Notes under the pieces: generated by a model
The model's input: only the letters and a program-made list of their open reading frames with translations
Told to the model about the DNA's origin: nothing
Database searches by the model: none
Source of the DNA: Alphaproteobacteria bacterium
GTDB taxonomy: Bacteria > Pseudomonadota > Alphaproteobacteria > Rhodospirillales > Magnetovibrionaceae
NCBI GenBank assembly: GCA_015231605.1
Contig: JADGBG010000014.1
Location: 1 to 39,953 of the forward strand
Direction: 5' to 3'
DNA: 39,953 nucleotides
Translations under genes and position numbers: made by a program
Shown here: piece by piece, positions 7,435-16,144 of the stretch
Numbering within the stretch: position 1 is the stretch's first letter
How the letters are laid out: the number at the start of each line of letters is the position of its first letter

Positions 7435-9225
7435 TTAATCCGTAGGCTCCGCGTCCTCGCCCATCGGCGAATCGCCCGGCATCGGCGCGGGGACGGCCAG
7501 TGACGTGACCTTGGTGATTTCCGCACCGGGGAAGGCGGCCAGGACGGTCTTGACCAGGGGGTCCTTGGCGGCGTTGGCCTTTTCCGTGGCGGCGTGGGCC
7601 TCTTCCTGCTGGCGCAGCGTCGGCTGGCCGGCCTCGCGCGACACCGTCACCACCCAGCGACGCGCCGTGTGGTCGTTGAGGAACTTGGTGAGCTTGCCGG
7701 ACAGATCCTGCGGCGCGTGGTCGCCCGGATGGAATTCGATCTTGCCGGGCTGGAAGCTGACCAGATGCACGTTGGAAATCAGGTTGGCGTGCAGGATCAT
7801 CTCACCCAGTTCCTCGCTCAGCGCCACGACCTGGTCGAACGTCGCGGGATCGGGGAGTTGGAGTTCCGATACGCTCAGCGGATTGGTTTCGGCCTGGGCC
7901 GCGCCCGCGCCGCGCCGCGCCATGCTGGGGCCGTGCGTCACGGTGGGCGCGCCCGTCAGATGGGAACCGCGCGCGTCCACGGATCCGCCGCCGCCCATCG
8001 GCGCGCCGCCGCCCGGTCCGCCGCCAGGATGCGGCTGGGGCGGGGGGGCGTCCTGCAATTTCTTCAGCGCGTCCGCCGGGCTCGGCAATTCCAGCCCGAA
8101 CATCAGGCGCACCAGGATCATTTCCGCGGCCTGCAGGGCGCTGGGCGCGGAACGCACCTCGGTCAGGCCCTTGAGCAGCATCTGCCACGCCCGCGTCAGC
8201 GCCGCCATGGTCAGGCCCTTGGCCATCTCCATGCCCCGCGTGCGCTCCATTTCCGGAACGCCCGGCGCCTCGGCGGCGGCGGGAGTGACCTTGATGCGCG
8301 TCAGCCAGTGCACCAGCTCCAGCATGTCTTCGAGAACCTGCGCCGGGTCGGCCCCGGAATCGTACTGCCCGGCCAATTGGTTCAGCGCGCCTTCCACGTC
8401 GCCCTTCATCGCCGCGTCGAGCAGATCGAAGGTCCGCGCCCGGTCGGCCAGACCCAGCATGTCGCGCACCGCGCCCTCGCCGACCTCGCCCGCCGTGTGG
8501 GCGATGGCCTGGTCCAGCAACGACAGCCCGTCGCGCACCGACCCGTCGGCGGCCCGTGCGATCAGCGCCAGCGCCCCGTCGGCCACCGACGCGCCTTCCG
8601 CCTCGACGATGCCGCGGAAGTGGTTGGCCAGGGTTTCCATGTCGATGCGGCGCAGATCGAAGCGTTGGCAGCGCGACAGCACCGTCACCGGAACCTTGCG
8701 GATTTCCGTGGTGGCGAAGATGAACTTGACGTGTTCGGGCGGCTCTTCCAGCGTCTTCAACAGCGCGTTGAAGGCGTTCTTGGACAGCATGTGCACTTCG
8801 TCGATGATGTAGATCTTATAGCGCGCGTTGACCGGTTTGTAGCGCACGCCTTCGATGATTTCGCGGATGTCGTCGACGCCGGTGCGCGATGCCGCGTCCA
8901 TTTCGAACACGTCGACGTGGCGGTCCTCGGCGATGGCGGTGCAGTTGTCGCAGACGCCGCAGGGCTCGGCGGTCTCGCCGCCTTTGCCGTCCGGCCCGAT
9001 GCAGTTCAACGCGCGCGCAATGATGCGCGCCGTGGTGGTCTTGCCGACACCCCGCACGCCGGTCAGCATGAACGCGTGCGCCAGGCGGCCCGAACGGATG
9101 GCGTTGGTCAGGGTACGCACCAGGGCGTCCTGACCGATCAGCGTGGTGAAATCGGTGGGGCGGTATTTGCGCGCGAGGACGCGGTATTCGTCCTTCGGGG
9201 TTCTGGTGCTCGTTTTGTCCGACAT
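7435..9225 (-). CDS. dnaX: DNA polymerase III subunits gamma/tau
   Basis: The clamp-loader ATPase, 596 residues. The AAA+ module has Walker A GVRGVGKTTT (56-65), a zinc-binding module with C75, C89, C92 and C95, Walker B IIDEVHML (140-147), sensor 1 FATTE (170-174) and the SRC arginine finger (184-186). A Gly/Pro-rich linker at about 400-450 leads to the C-terminal tau-specific domain, which contacts the polymerase. I see no obvious A-rich slippery heptamer for a gamma-producing frameshift, so tau only is the simplest reading. The SRP RNA gene lies just upstream in the same direction, a common alphaproteobacterial order. The ybaB and recR genes that often follow dnaX are not here. Confidence 0.96.
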   Translation of the reverse strand: MSDKTSTRTPKDEYRVLARKYRPTDFTTLIGQDALVRTLTNAIRSGRLAHAFMLTGVRGVGKTTTARIIARALNCIGPDGKGGETAEPCGVCDNCTAIAEDRHVDVFEMDAASRTGVDDIREIIEGVRYKPVNARYKIYIIDEVHMLSKNAFNALLKTLEEPPEHVKFIFATTEIRKVPVTVLSRCQRFDLRRIDMETLANHFRGIVEAEGASVADGALALIARAADGSVRDGLSLLDQAIAHTAGEVGEGAVRDMLGLADRARTFDLLDAAMKGDVEGALNQLAGQYDSGADPAQVLEDMLELVHWLTRIKVTPAAAEAPGVPEMERTRGMEMAKGLTMAALTRAWQMLLKGLTEVRSAPSALQAAEMILVRLMFGLELPSPADALKKLQDAPPPQPHPGGGPGGGAPMGGGGSVDARGSHLTGAPTVTHGPSMARRGAGAAQAETNPLSVSELQLPDPATFDQVVALSEELGEMILHANLISNVHLVSFQPGKIEFHPGDHAPQDLSGKLTKFLNDHTARRWVVTVSREAGQPTLRQQEEAHAATEKANAAKDPLVKTVLAAFPGAEITKVTSLAVPAPMPGDSPMGEDAEPTD

Positions 9226-9274
9226 GTTCCGAGCGTCCGCCCCCGTTCCCCGTGCATGAGAGGTGTGAAGAGGT

Positions 9275-9368
9275 GGAAAGCCGGCGGCGACCCGAAGCGA
9301 AACTCGTTACGGCTGCTTCCTTCCGGACCTGACCGGGTTGGCGAGGACTTCGTCCGCGCCGACTTTCC
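9275..9368 (-). ncRNA. ffs: Signal recognition particle RNA (4.5S/SRP, small bacterial type)
   Basis: The minus strand carries the universal SRP RNA core GGTCAGGTCCGGAAGGAAGC near 9312-9335, followed by AGCC. The two ends pair over a 12-bp stem (GGAAAGTCGGCG at 9368-9357 with CGCCGGCTTTCC at 9286-9275, one G-U), giving a closed hairpin of about 94 nt. The inferred 5' end coincides with the start predicted from the promoter at 9375-9403. This RNA with Ffh targets nascent membrane proteins. The exact 3' end is approximate. Confidence 0.93.
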
Positions 9369-9374
9369 GCGCGG

Positions 9375-9403
9375 AGTATACCAAGCCGTTGGCGGCGAAG
9401 CAA
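9375..9403 (-). promoter_or_regulatory. Promoter of the SRP RNA gene
   Basis: On the minus strand there is a -35-like TTGCTT (9403-9398), a 17-nt spacer, and a near-consensus -10 TATACT (9380-9375). It predicts initiation at about 9368, exactly at the first base of the SRP RNA terminal stem. Confidence 0.7.
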
Positions 9404-9435
9404 AGGGCGATTGCGGAAAAAAAGAAACGCCGGGC

Positions 9436-10002
9436 CTATTGTTCCACCGTGCCGACGCGCGGCCGGATCACGTTGAACACGGTGTCGGCGGTCTGGCCCG
9501 GCATCATGGGGAAGGCGGTGTTGTAGCCTTCGAACCGGCCTTCCTGCACCGGCACGAAGCTGAGCCGCACTTCCTGCTTGGAGCGAATGCGCACGCCGTT
9601 GACGCACGCCGTCCCCGGCGTTTTGTCGCCGAACTGGATGTGGCGCACGGCCACGCCGCGTTTGAGCAGGCCCGGCGCCCAGATGTCGTGGTCGGCGATA
9701 TCGGCGTTTTCCACGACGAACACGTAGGGCCGTCCGGTTTCCAGATACATCACCATGGGGCTGAATTCGCCGTCCACGATGCGGATGCGTTGCACCTGAA
9801 CGCTGTCCCAATCGACGCTTTCGACGATGTCGGCGCGCTCCGCCATGCAGCCGAACTCGAACACGTCGAAGCTTTTCGGTTCGGCGGTGGTGGAGGTGCA
9901 CCCCGACGCCAAAAACGCGCACAGCAACCCAAACCCCGCCCAGCGCCAAGGGCGAACGGAGTCGAAAGTGGTTCGTTTCAAAGGGTTGGCCTGAATCGGC
10001 AC
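9436..10002 (-). CDS. Cupredoxin-like outer-membrane or periplasmic lipoprotein
   Basis: A 188-residue exported lipoprotein. A basic N-terminus and hydrophobic stretch end in lipobox LASGC, with Cys35 as the predicted lipidated residue. The body looks like a cupredoxin-fold domain of the type that keeps the strand GRPYVFVVENADIADHDIW, followed later by LSFVPVQEGRFEGYNTAF. Only one His, in ADHDIW, resembles a copper ligand, and the usual C-terminal Cys-x-His-Met loop is not evident, so metal binding is uncertain. I chose the GTG at 10002 because AGGGA lies 6 nt upstream. An ATG six codons earlier (10020) has no such site. It stands alone between the SRP RNA and a small unknown gene. Confidence 0.75.
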   Translation of the reverse strand: MPIQANPLKRTTFDSVRPWRWAGFGLLCAFLASGCTSTTAEPKSFDVFEFGCMAERADIVESVDWDSVQVQRIRIVDGEFSPMVMYLETGRPYVFVVENADIADHDIWAPGLLKRGVAVRHIQFGDKTPGTACVNGVRIRSKQEVRLSFVPVQEGRFEGYNTAFPMMPGQTADTVFNVIRPRVGTVEQ

Positions 10003-10078
10003 TCTTCTTCCCTCACGCATTGCGTCAGCAGGAAACCAAAATTTTCGCGGTTTGGCAATCCTTTGCAGGATTTCCGGT

Positions 10079-10309
10079 TCACGATCCCTGAGATTTGCGC
10101 GCCAACAGCACCCGCAGGGCTTCGCGGCCCTTGTTGTGCAGCTCTTCCATGACGCCGTCGGCCTTCATGTGCGCCTTCAGGTCCAGAAGCGCGCCCAACA
10201 GCGTGGCCTCGTCCAGATTGGAGAAGCCGGTCATGCGCAGAATCTTGACGGGATCCGCCGCCGGATCCATCCCTTGGAAGCCAAGCTTGTCTTTTTCCCG
10301 CCGCAGCAT
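10079..10309 (-). CDS. Small conserved-looking protein, function unknown
   Basis: A 76-residue soluble protein, mostly charged and helical, with the block DPVKILRMTGFSNLDEATLL followed by LKAHMKADGVMEELHNKGRE. I recognise no domain. The frame opens at 10345, but the Met at 10309 is preceded by GGAGGA at 7 nt, so I start there. Codon use matches the neighbours. It lies between the pheA operon and the cupredoxin-like lipoprotein, all on the same strand but with clear gaps. Confidence 0.6.
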   Translation of the reverse strand: MLRREKDKLGFQGMDPAADPVKILRMTGFSNLDEATLLGALLDLKAHMKADGVMEELHNKGREALRVLLARKSQGS

Positions 10310-10389
10310 CGAACCGTCCTCCATCCAACCGCGCCACCCTGCCATTTAGGGGCAATCGTGCGTCCAAGCAAGGGGTTTGTTGGCCGTTC

Positions 10390-11271
10390 TCAACCGATTT
10401 CGTCGCGGGCCGGGCTGGCGGGGTAGGCGCCCATGATCTTGACCTCGTGGGTGAAGTGCGCGAGTTCGTCGAGCGCCAGTTGCATGGGGCGCGAATCGGG
10501 GTGGCCTTCGACCTCGGCGTAGAACTGCGCGGCCTGGAAACTGCCGCCCACCAGATAGCTTTCCAGCTTGGTCATATTGACGCCGTTGGTGGCGAAACCG
10601 CCCAGCGCCTTGTACAGGGCGGCGGGGATGTTGCGCACGCGGAACACGAAACTGGTCACCACCTTGGGCGCATCCAGCGGCGGGCGGCGTTCGTCCAGCG
10701 CCATGATGAGGAAGCGGGTGGTGTTGTGTTCGGCGTCCTCGATGTTGGCGCGCAGATCCTGCAGGCCGTAGATCTCGGCGGCCAGGGCCGACGCGATGGC
10801 GGCCTGGGTCCTGTCGCCCCGTTCCTTGATCATGTGCGCGGCCCCGGCGGTGTCGGCGTGGACCACCGGCTCCAACCCCAGTTCGCGGATCACCGTGCGG
10901 CATTGATTCAGGGCGTGCACATGGCTGTGCACGTGGGTGAGGTCGTCGAGCTTCGCCCCCGGCAGCGTCAGCAGGTGATGGTCGATGCGCTGGAAATGCT
11001 CGCCGATGATGTGCAGGCCGGAATTCGGCAACAGGTGATGGATGTCCGCCACGCGGCCCGCCACCGAATTGTCGATGGGAATCATCGCCAGCCGGGCGCG
11101 GCCGTCGTGCACGGCGGCGAAGGCGTCCTCGAACGTGGTGCAGGCCAGGGTTTCCATTTTGGGGAACACGGCGCGGCACGCCAGATCGGAATTGGCGCCG
11201 GGCTCGCCCTGGAAGGCGATGGTGTTGTCCGGGTTCTTGGTGGTGTGTTCCGCGTTCATCCGTGTTCTCAC
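10390..11271 (-). CDS. pheA: Prephenate dehydratase
   Basis: Converts prephenate to phenylpyruvate in phenylalanine synthesis. A 293-residue, monofunctional enzyme without a chorismate mutase domain. The periplasmic-binding-protein-like catalytic domain runs from about 17 to 195 and includes [10 protein letters not shown] (20-29), [10 protein letters not shown] (65-74) and the catalytic NTTRF (183-187). A C-terminal ACT regulatory domain (about 205-280) has [20 protein letters not shown] (211-230). The usual ESRP of the ACT site is LESY here, the normal alphaproteobacterial variant as I recall. The start is a GTG overlapping the kdsB stop in GTGA, so translation is coupled. An in-frame ATG at 11259 is the alternative. 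Confidence 0.95.
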   Translation of the reverse strand: MRTRMNAEHTTKNPDNTIAFQGEPGANSDLACRAVFPKMETLACTTFEDAFAAVHDGRARLAMIPIDNSVAGRVADIHHLLPNSGLHIIGEHFQRIDHHLLTLPGAKLDDLTHVHSHVHALNQCRTVIRELGLEPVVHADTAGAAHMIKERGDRTQAAIASALAAEIYGLQDLRANIEDAEHNTTRFLIMALDERRPPLDAPKVVTSFVFRVRNIPAALYKALGGFATNGVNMTKLESYLVGGSFQAAQFYAEVEGHPDSRPMQLALDELAHFTHEVKIMGAYPASPARDEIG

Positions 11272-12002
11272 GCTTCCAAAATGCGCCGCGCGCGCTCCAG
11301 GTCGGCGGGAGTATCGACGCCGAACGGCACCGTGTCAACGCGCGCCGCGTCGATGCGCATGCCGTTTTCCAACGCGCGCAGCTGTTCCAGCTTTTCACGT
11401 TGTTCCAGCACGCCCGGCGGGAGCGAAATAAAGCGTTCCAGCGCGCCCCGGCGGTAGGCGTAGATGCCGATGTGATGCCACAGCGGCCCGTCGCCGTGCG
11501 GCACCGTGGCGCGGGAGAAATAGAGCGCCCGGCCGACCGTGGCGCCGTCCCGGAAGCCCACCACCGCCTTGACCACGTTGGGGTTGGTCTTTTCGTCCTC
11601 GTCCTCGATCCCGGCCACCAGGGTGGCGATGTCGACCGCCGGGTCCGCCAGGGGGGCGAGCGCGGCCCGCACCACCGCCGGTTCGATCACCGGCAGGTCG
11701 CCCTGCAGGTTCACCAGCACGTCGTGCCGCCCGTCCGGGTCCACGGCGCACAGCGCCTCGAAGATGCGGTCCGAACCGGACGGATGGTTGGGATCGGTGA
11801 GCACGGCCCGCCCGCCGGCGGCTTGGACGGCGTCCCGGATCTCCGCTTCGGCGCAGGCCACCACCACCGGGCCGACGTCGGCTTCGCGGGCGCGGTTCAA
11901 AACCTGGACGATCATGGGCAGCCCCGCGATGTCGGCGAGCGGCTTGCCCGGCAGGCGCGTCGAAGCCATGCGCGCGGGGATGATGACGATGGGGTTGGAC
12001 AT
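11268..12002 (-). CDS. kdsB: 3-deoxy-manno-octulosonate cytidylyltransferase (CMP-KDO synthetase)
   Basis: Activates KDO with CTP for lipopolysaccharide inner-core synthesis in the cytoplasm. The 244-residue length is typical. The nucleotide-binding N-terminus is [16 protein letters not shown] (7-22). LVNLQGDLP in the middle holds the metal-binding Asp, and [12 protein letters not shown] and EQLRALENG follow near the C-terminus. The frame runs further upstream, but conserved sequence begins at this ATG, which has GAGG upstream. It is the first gene of a two-gene operon with pheA. It is divergent from hisN across 143 bp, which should hold both promoters. Confidence 0.96.
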   Translation of the reverse strand: MSNPIVIIPARMASTRLPGKPLADIAGLPMIVQVLNRAREADVGPVVVACAEAEIRDAVQAAGGRAVLTDPNHPSGSDRIFEALCAVDPDGRHDVLVNLQGDLPVIEPAVVRAALAPLADPAVDIATLVAGIEDEDEKTNPNVVKAVVGFRDGATVGRALYFSRATVPHGDGPLWHHIGIYAYRRGALERFISLPPGVLEQREKLEQLRALENGMRIDAARVDTVPFGVDTPADLERARRILEA

Positions 12003-12145
12003 GGCGGAAACCTCGCAATCCGGACGGGAAACGCACGACACCACATCCCGTCCGTTCTGGCAAGACCGAGCCATTGCAGGCGCGCCGCCTTGCGGGTAAA
12101 GTGGCCGCGCGCCAACAGTTGATGATGAGACAGAAGGTGTCCGCC

Positions 12146-12961
12146 ATGACGCCGCCCGCCGCCGCACCGACATCCAGAGACATCGAAGCCTTCGCCCAAC
12201 TGGCGGGCCGGCTGGCGGATGTGGCGCGCCTGGAGATCCTGCCCCGGTTTCGCACCGGCATCGCGGTGGACGCCAAGTCCGACGCCTCGCCCGTCACCGA
12301 GGCCGACCGCGCCGCCGAACGCGCCATGCGCGCGCTGATCGGCGAGACCTATCCCGGCCACGGCATTCTGGGAGAAGAATACGGCCCCGAAAACACCGAC
12401 GCCGAATACGTCTGGGTTCTGGACCCCATCGACGGCACCAATTCCTTCGTCACCGGCAAGCCGCTGTTCGGCACCCTGGTGGCGTTGTGCCGGTTGGGAC
12501 GTCCCATCGTCGGCGTGATCGACGCGCCCGGGGTGAACGAACGCTGGGTCGGCGCGGCCGGTCTGCCCACCACGTTGAACGGCGAAGCGGTCCGCACCCG
12601 CGCGCTGGCGGAATTGGACCGGGCCTGGCTGTACGCCACCACGCCCGACATGTTCAAGGGCGCGGACCGGGATGCGTTCGCGCGGCTGTCGGGCGCGGCG
12701 TGGCGCACCGTCTACGGCGGAGACTGCTACGCCTACGGCCTGCTGGCGTCGGGGCATGTGGACCTGGTGTGCGAGGCCAGCCTCGGCACCTACGACTATT
12801 GCGCCCTGGCCCCGGTGGTCGAAGGCGCGGGCGGGGTGTTCACCGACTGGGCGGGCGCGCCCGTGGACCTGGATACCGACGGGCGGGTGCTGGCGGCCGG
12901 GAATGCGGCGCTGCACGCCCGCGCCCTGGCCGTTCTGCGCGGTTCGGAGGACGGGGCATGA
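12146..12961 (+). CDS. hisN: Histidinol-phosphatase of the inositol monophosphatase family
   Basis: A Mg2+-dependent phosphatase of 271 residues. Metal-site motifs are GEEYG (near 75), DPIDGTNSF (near 93-101) and [15 protein letters not shown] near 220. The block [14 protein letters not shown] favours the HisN type, which removes phosphate from histidinol phosphate, over a true inositol monophosphatase. The start ATG has AAGGTG about 7 nt upstream; the frame is open earlier, with poorer start signals. Its TGA overlaps the ATG of the next gene (ATGA), joining it to a diguanylate cyclase. Confidence 0.88.
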   Translation: MTPPAAAPTSRDIEAFAQLAGRLADVARLEILPRFRTGIAVDAKSDASPVTEADRAAERAMRALIGETYPGHGILGEEYGPENTDAEYVWVLDPIDGTNSFVTGKPLFGTLVALCRLGRPIVGVIDAPGVNERWVGAAGLPTTLNGEAVRTRALAELDRAWLYATTPDMFKGADRDAFARLSGAAWRTVYGGDCYAYGLLASGHVDLVCEASLGTYDYCALAPVVEGAGGVFTDWAGAPVDLDTDGRVLAAGNAALHARALAVLRGSEDGA

Positions 12962-14226
12962 CCGTTGACGCGCCGTTCGCGACGGAACTGCTCAACGCCA
13001 TCTCCAACCTGGTGGCGGTGGTCGAGAACGGGGCCATCACCTACATCAATCCGGCCGGAGTCTCCATTTTGGCGGCGGGCGGCGCGGAGTCGCTGATCGG
13101 GCGGGATCTGGCCGAATTCATCCACGCCGACTACGCCGACCTGATCGCGCTCGGCATCGAGGCCTTCGCCGAGGAAGAGGCGGGCGTGCCGCTGAAGATG
13201 CGTCCGCTCAACGCCGCGCCCATCGACGTTTTGCTGAGGGTGCAGCCGCTGGACGGCGGGTCCCACATGGTGGAATGCCGCGACATCACCAGCTTCATCC
13301 AGTCGGCCGAGGAAGCCCGGCGTCGCGAACAGCGTCTGGCCGGGGTGCTGGGCGCGGTGGCGGACGCCATCGTCACCATCGACGTCCGCGGAACCATGCA
13401 GTCGGTCAACCCCGCGACGGAACGGATCTTCGGCTTCACCAAGGCGGAGATGATCGGCCAGAGCGTCAATCTGCTGATGCCGGTGGAGCATGCCGACACC
13501 CATGACGCCCACATCCGCGACCACATGGAAAAGGGCACCACCAGGGCCATCGGCAACACCCGGGAAATGATCGGCAAGCGCAAGGACGGCACGGTGTTTC
13601 CCATCGAAGTGTCCGTGGCCGAGCTGCACGAAGGTGGGGAAACCCTGTTCACCGGCGTCATCCGCGACATCACGGACCGCAAAAAGGCCGAGGCGGAAAT
13701 CCAGTATCTGGCGCACCATGACGCGCTGACGGGGCTGCCCAACCGCAACCTGTACGTCGAGCGCGTGGAGCGCGCCGTCCACCGCGCCAAGCGGTCCGGC
13801 AAGGTTCTGGCGCTGATGTTCATCGACCTGGACAAGTTCAAGCCCGTCAACGACCTGTTGGGCCACGAGGCGGGAGATCTGGTCCTTAAGACCGTGGCGG
13901 CGCGCCTGAAGCATTGCGTGCGCGAGTCGGACACCGTGGCGCGGCTGGGCGGCGACGAATTCGTCGCCATCCTGGAAAATCTGGACCATTGGCAAAGCGC
14001 CAAGGTGGTGGCGGAAAAGATCCTCAAATCCGTGCCCGAGCCCATCGTCACCGCCACCGGGGACGAGGCGTCGGTGGGCACGTCCATCGGCATCAGCGTC
14101 TATCCACACGACGGCCACGACGTGGACGAACTGACCAACGCCGCCGACCAGGCCATGTATGCGGTCAAGCAGGCCGGACGCGGCAACTACAAGTTCTTCT
14201 GCCAGCTTCCCGAACGGAATGCCTGA
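12958..14226 (+). CDS. PAS-PAS-GGDEF diguanylate cyclase
   Basis: A soluble c-di-GMP synthase of 422 residues. The first PAS domain is divergent (about 8-110). The second is classical with a PAC tail (about 127-240: TIDVRGTMQSVNPATERIFG, then FTGVIRDITDRKKAE). The GGDEF domain (about 250-415) has intact GGDEF (331-335) and the inhibitory RESD site (322-325) five residues before it, so it should be active and product-inhibited. There is no EAL or membrane segment. The PAS domains presumably sense redox, oxygen or a small ligand; no haem ligand can be assigned. Its ATG overlaps the hisN stop and is preceded by GGAGG, so it is co-translated with a histidine-biosynthesis gene, an unexpected pairing. 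Confidence 0.94.
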   Translation: MTVDAPFATELLNAISNLVAVVENGAITYINPAGVSILAAGGAESLIGRDLAEFIHADYADLIALGIEAFAEEEAGVPLKMRPLNAAPIDVLLRVQPLDGGSHMVECRDITSFIQSAEEARRREQRLAGVLGAVADAIVTIDVRGTMQSVNPATERIFGFTKAEMIGQSVNLLMPVEHADTHDAHIRDHMEKGTTRAIGNTREMIGKRKDGTVFPIEVSVAELHEGGETLFTGVIRDITDRKKAEAEIQYLAHHDALTGLPNRNLYVERVERAVHRAKRSGKVLALMFIDLDKFKPVNDLLGHEAGDLVLKTVAARLKHCVRESDTVARLGGDEFVAILENLDHWQSAKVVAEKILKSVPEPIVTATGDEASVGTSIGISVYPHDGHDVDELTNAADQAMYAVKQAGRGNYKFFCQLPERNA

Positions 14227-14302
14227 ACGCGACGCTTGAACCCAGGCCCGTCAGCGGGCACAGTTCGCGAGGGGAAAATCCGCCAGCAACACGAGGACGT
14301 TC

Positions 14303-16135
14303 ATGATGCGCTTGATTCCGTTCGCTGTTCTGATGGCCGCCTGGACATGGCTCGCCGGTCCGGCGTTGGCCGGGGACGCACCATCCCGTCACGGCCTCGC
14401 CATGCATGGAACGGTTAAATACGGCCCGGATTTCAAGCACTTCGATTACGTCAACCCGGATGCTCCAAAAGGCGGGACCATCCGGTACGGCGCGGAGGCC
14501 AGCTTCGACAGCCTCAACGGCTTCATCGCCAAGGGCGAAAGCGCGGCGGGGCTGGGGATGCTCTACGATTCGCTGCTGGCGTCGTCGGCCGACGAGCCGT
14601 TCAGCGCCTATGGGCTGTTGGCGGAACGCTTCGAAATGCCCGACGACCGCAGCTGGGTGACCTTCCATCTACGGCCCGAGGCGCGCTGGCACGACGGTAA
14701 GCCCGTCACCGCCGAAGACGTGAAATGGACGTTCGAGACGCTGACCACCAAAGGCGATCCGTCCTACCGCTTCTATTACGCGGACGTGGACCGGGTCGAA
14801 GTGGTGGACGAGCGCACCGTCACGTTCGTCTTCAAGCCCACCGAAAATCGCGAACTGCCGTTGATCGTCGGACAGATGTCGATTCTGCCCAAGCATTATT
14901 GGGATGGCCGGGATTTCGAAAGGACCACGCTGGAGCCGCCGCTGGGGTCCGGGGCCTATCGCATCGCGACGTTCGAAGCCGGGCAGTTCATCGAATACGA
15001 ACGCGTCGGGGACTACTGGGGGCGCGGCGTTCCGGTCAACGTGGGGATGAACAATTTCGCGCGCATCCGTTACGACTACTTCCGCGACGCCAACGTGCTG
15101 GTGGAAGGCTTCAAGGGCGGGGTGATCGATTTTCGCGCGGAAAACAATTCCAAGATCTGGGCCACCGGCTACGACATGCCGGAAATCGAACGGGGCATGC
15201 TGAAAAAGGAAACCATCGGCCACCAGCGTCCGCAGGGCATGCAGGGCTACGTCTTCAACACCCGCCGGGATCAGTTCAATGACCCCCGCGTGCGCCAGGC
15301 GCTGGCCCATGCCTTCGATTTCGAATGGTCCAACAAGAACCTGTTTTACGGACAGTACACCCGGTCGCGCAGCTATTTCGACAATTCGGAGCTGGCGGCC
15401 ACGGGGCTGCCATCGGCGGCGGAGCTGGAAATCCTCGAACCCTACCGCGGGCGCGTGCCGGACGACGTGTTCACCAAGGCCTACGCGCCCCCCGCCACCG
15501 ACGGCGACGGGCGCATCCGCGCCAACCTGAAAATCGCCGACGATCTGTTGAAGGCGGCGGGCTGGACCATCAAGGGCAAGGACCGGGTGAACGAGACCAC
15601 TGGCCAGACGCTGGCCTTCGAAATCCTGTTGGTGTCGCCCGCCTTCGAACGCATCACCCTGCCGTACGTCAAGAACCTGGAACGGCTCGGCGTGCAGGCG
15701 CGGGTGCGCACCATCGATTCCGCCCAGTACATCGAACGGGTCCGCACCTTCGACTTCGACATGCTGGTGACCAGCTGGGGCCAGTCCCTGTCGCCGGGCA
15801 ACGAACAGCGGAACTTCTGGGGCTCCTCGTCGGCCGTTGAGCCGGGCGGGCGCAACTACGCCGGCATCCGGGACGCGGTGGTGGACGAGCTGGTCGAAAA
15901 GGTGATTTCCGCCCCCGACCGGGAGGCCCTGGTCAACCGGGTGCGCGCGCTGGACCGCGTGTTGCAGTGGGGCCATTACGTGGTTCCGCACTGGCACATC
16001 CCGTACGACCGCGTTATCTATTGGAACAAGTTCTCGCGCCCCGAAACCGTGCCCATGCAGGGCGCGCAGATCGGGGCTTGGTGGTATGACGAGACCAAGG
16101 CCCAGGCCTTGGCGAAGGCGCGCGGCAAGGAATAA
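14303..16135 (+). CDS. yejA: Peptide ABC transporter, periplasmic binding protein (YejA)
   Basis: A family-5 extracellular solute-binding protein of 610 residues. The signal peptide ends at PALA (about residue 23). HGLAMHGTVKYGPDFKHFDY and NPDAPKGGTIRYG are typical YejA N-terminal blocks, and FHLRPEARWHDGKPVTAEDV is the family-5 signature. It captures oligopeptides, and in enterobacteria microcin C-type peptide-nucleotides, for the YejBEF importer. The start ATG has GAGG 6 nt upstream. It is the first gene of yejABEF; the next start is 9 nt after its stop. The 76 bp upstream contains only a weak 5-bp hairpin. Confidence 0.94.
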   Translation: MMRLIPFAVLMAAWTWLAGPALAGDAPSRHGLAMHGTVKYGPDFKHFDYVNPDAPKGGTIRYGAEASFDSLNGFIAKGESAAGLGMLYDSLLASSADEPFSAYGLLAERFEMPDDRSWVTFHLRPEARWHDGKPVTAEDVKWTFETLTTKGDPSYRFYYADVDRVEVVDERTVTFVFKPTENRELPLIVGQMSILPKHYWDGRDFERTTLEPPLGSGAYRIATFEAGQFIEYERVGDYWGRGVPVNVGMNNFARIRYDYFRDANVLVEGFKGGVIDFRAENNSKIWATGYDMPEIERGMLKKETIGHQRPQGMQGYVFNTRRDQFNDPRVRQALAHAFDFEWSNKNLFYGQYTRSRSYFDNSELAATGLPSAAELEILEPYRGRVPDDVFTKAYAPPATDGDGRIRANLKIADDLLKAAGWTIKGKDRVNETTGQTLAFEILLVSPAFERITLPYVKNLERLGVQARVRTIDSAQYIERVRTFDFDMLVTSWGQSLSPGNEQRNFWGSSSAVEPGGRNYAGIRDAVVDELVEKVISAPDREALVNRVRALDRVLQWGHYVVPHWHIPYDRVIYWNKFSRPETVPMQGAQIGAWWYDETKAQALAKARGKE

Positions 16136-16144
16136 TAGCCGACT

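Noticed and set aside
7435-9225. Programmed frameshift in dnaX producing gamma
   Set aside because: No A-run slippery heptamer with a downstream stem at the domain boundary could be seen; the frame is continuous to tau length.
14246-14259. Small GCCCG/CGGGC hairpin before yejA
   Set aside because: Five base pairs only and no T run; too weak to call a terminator.
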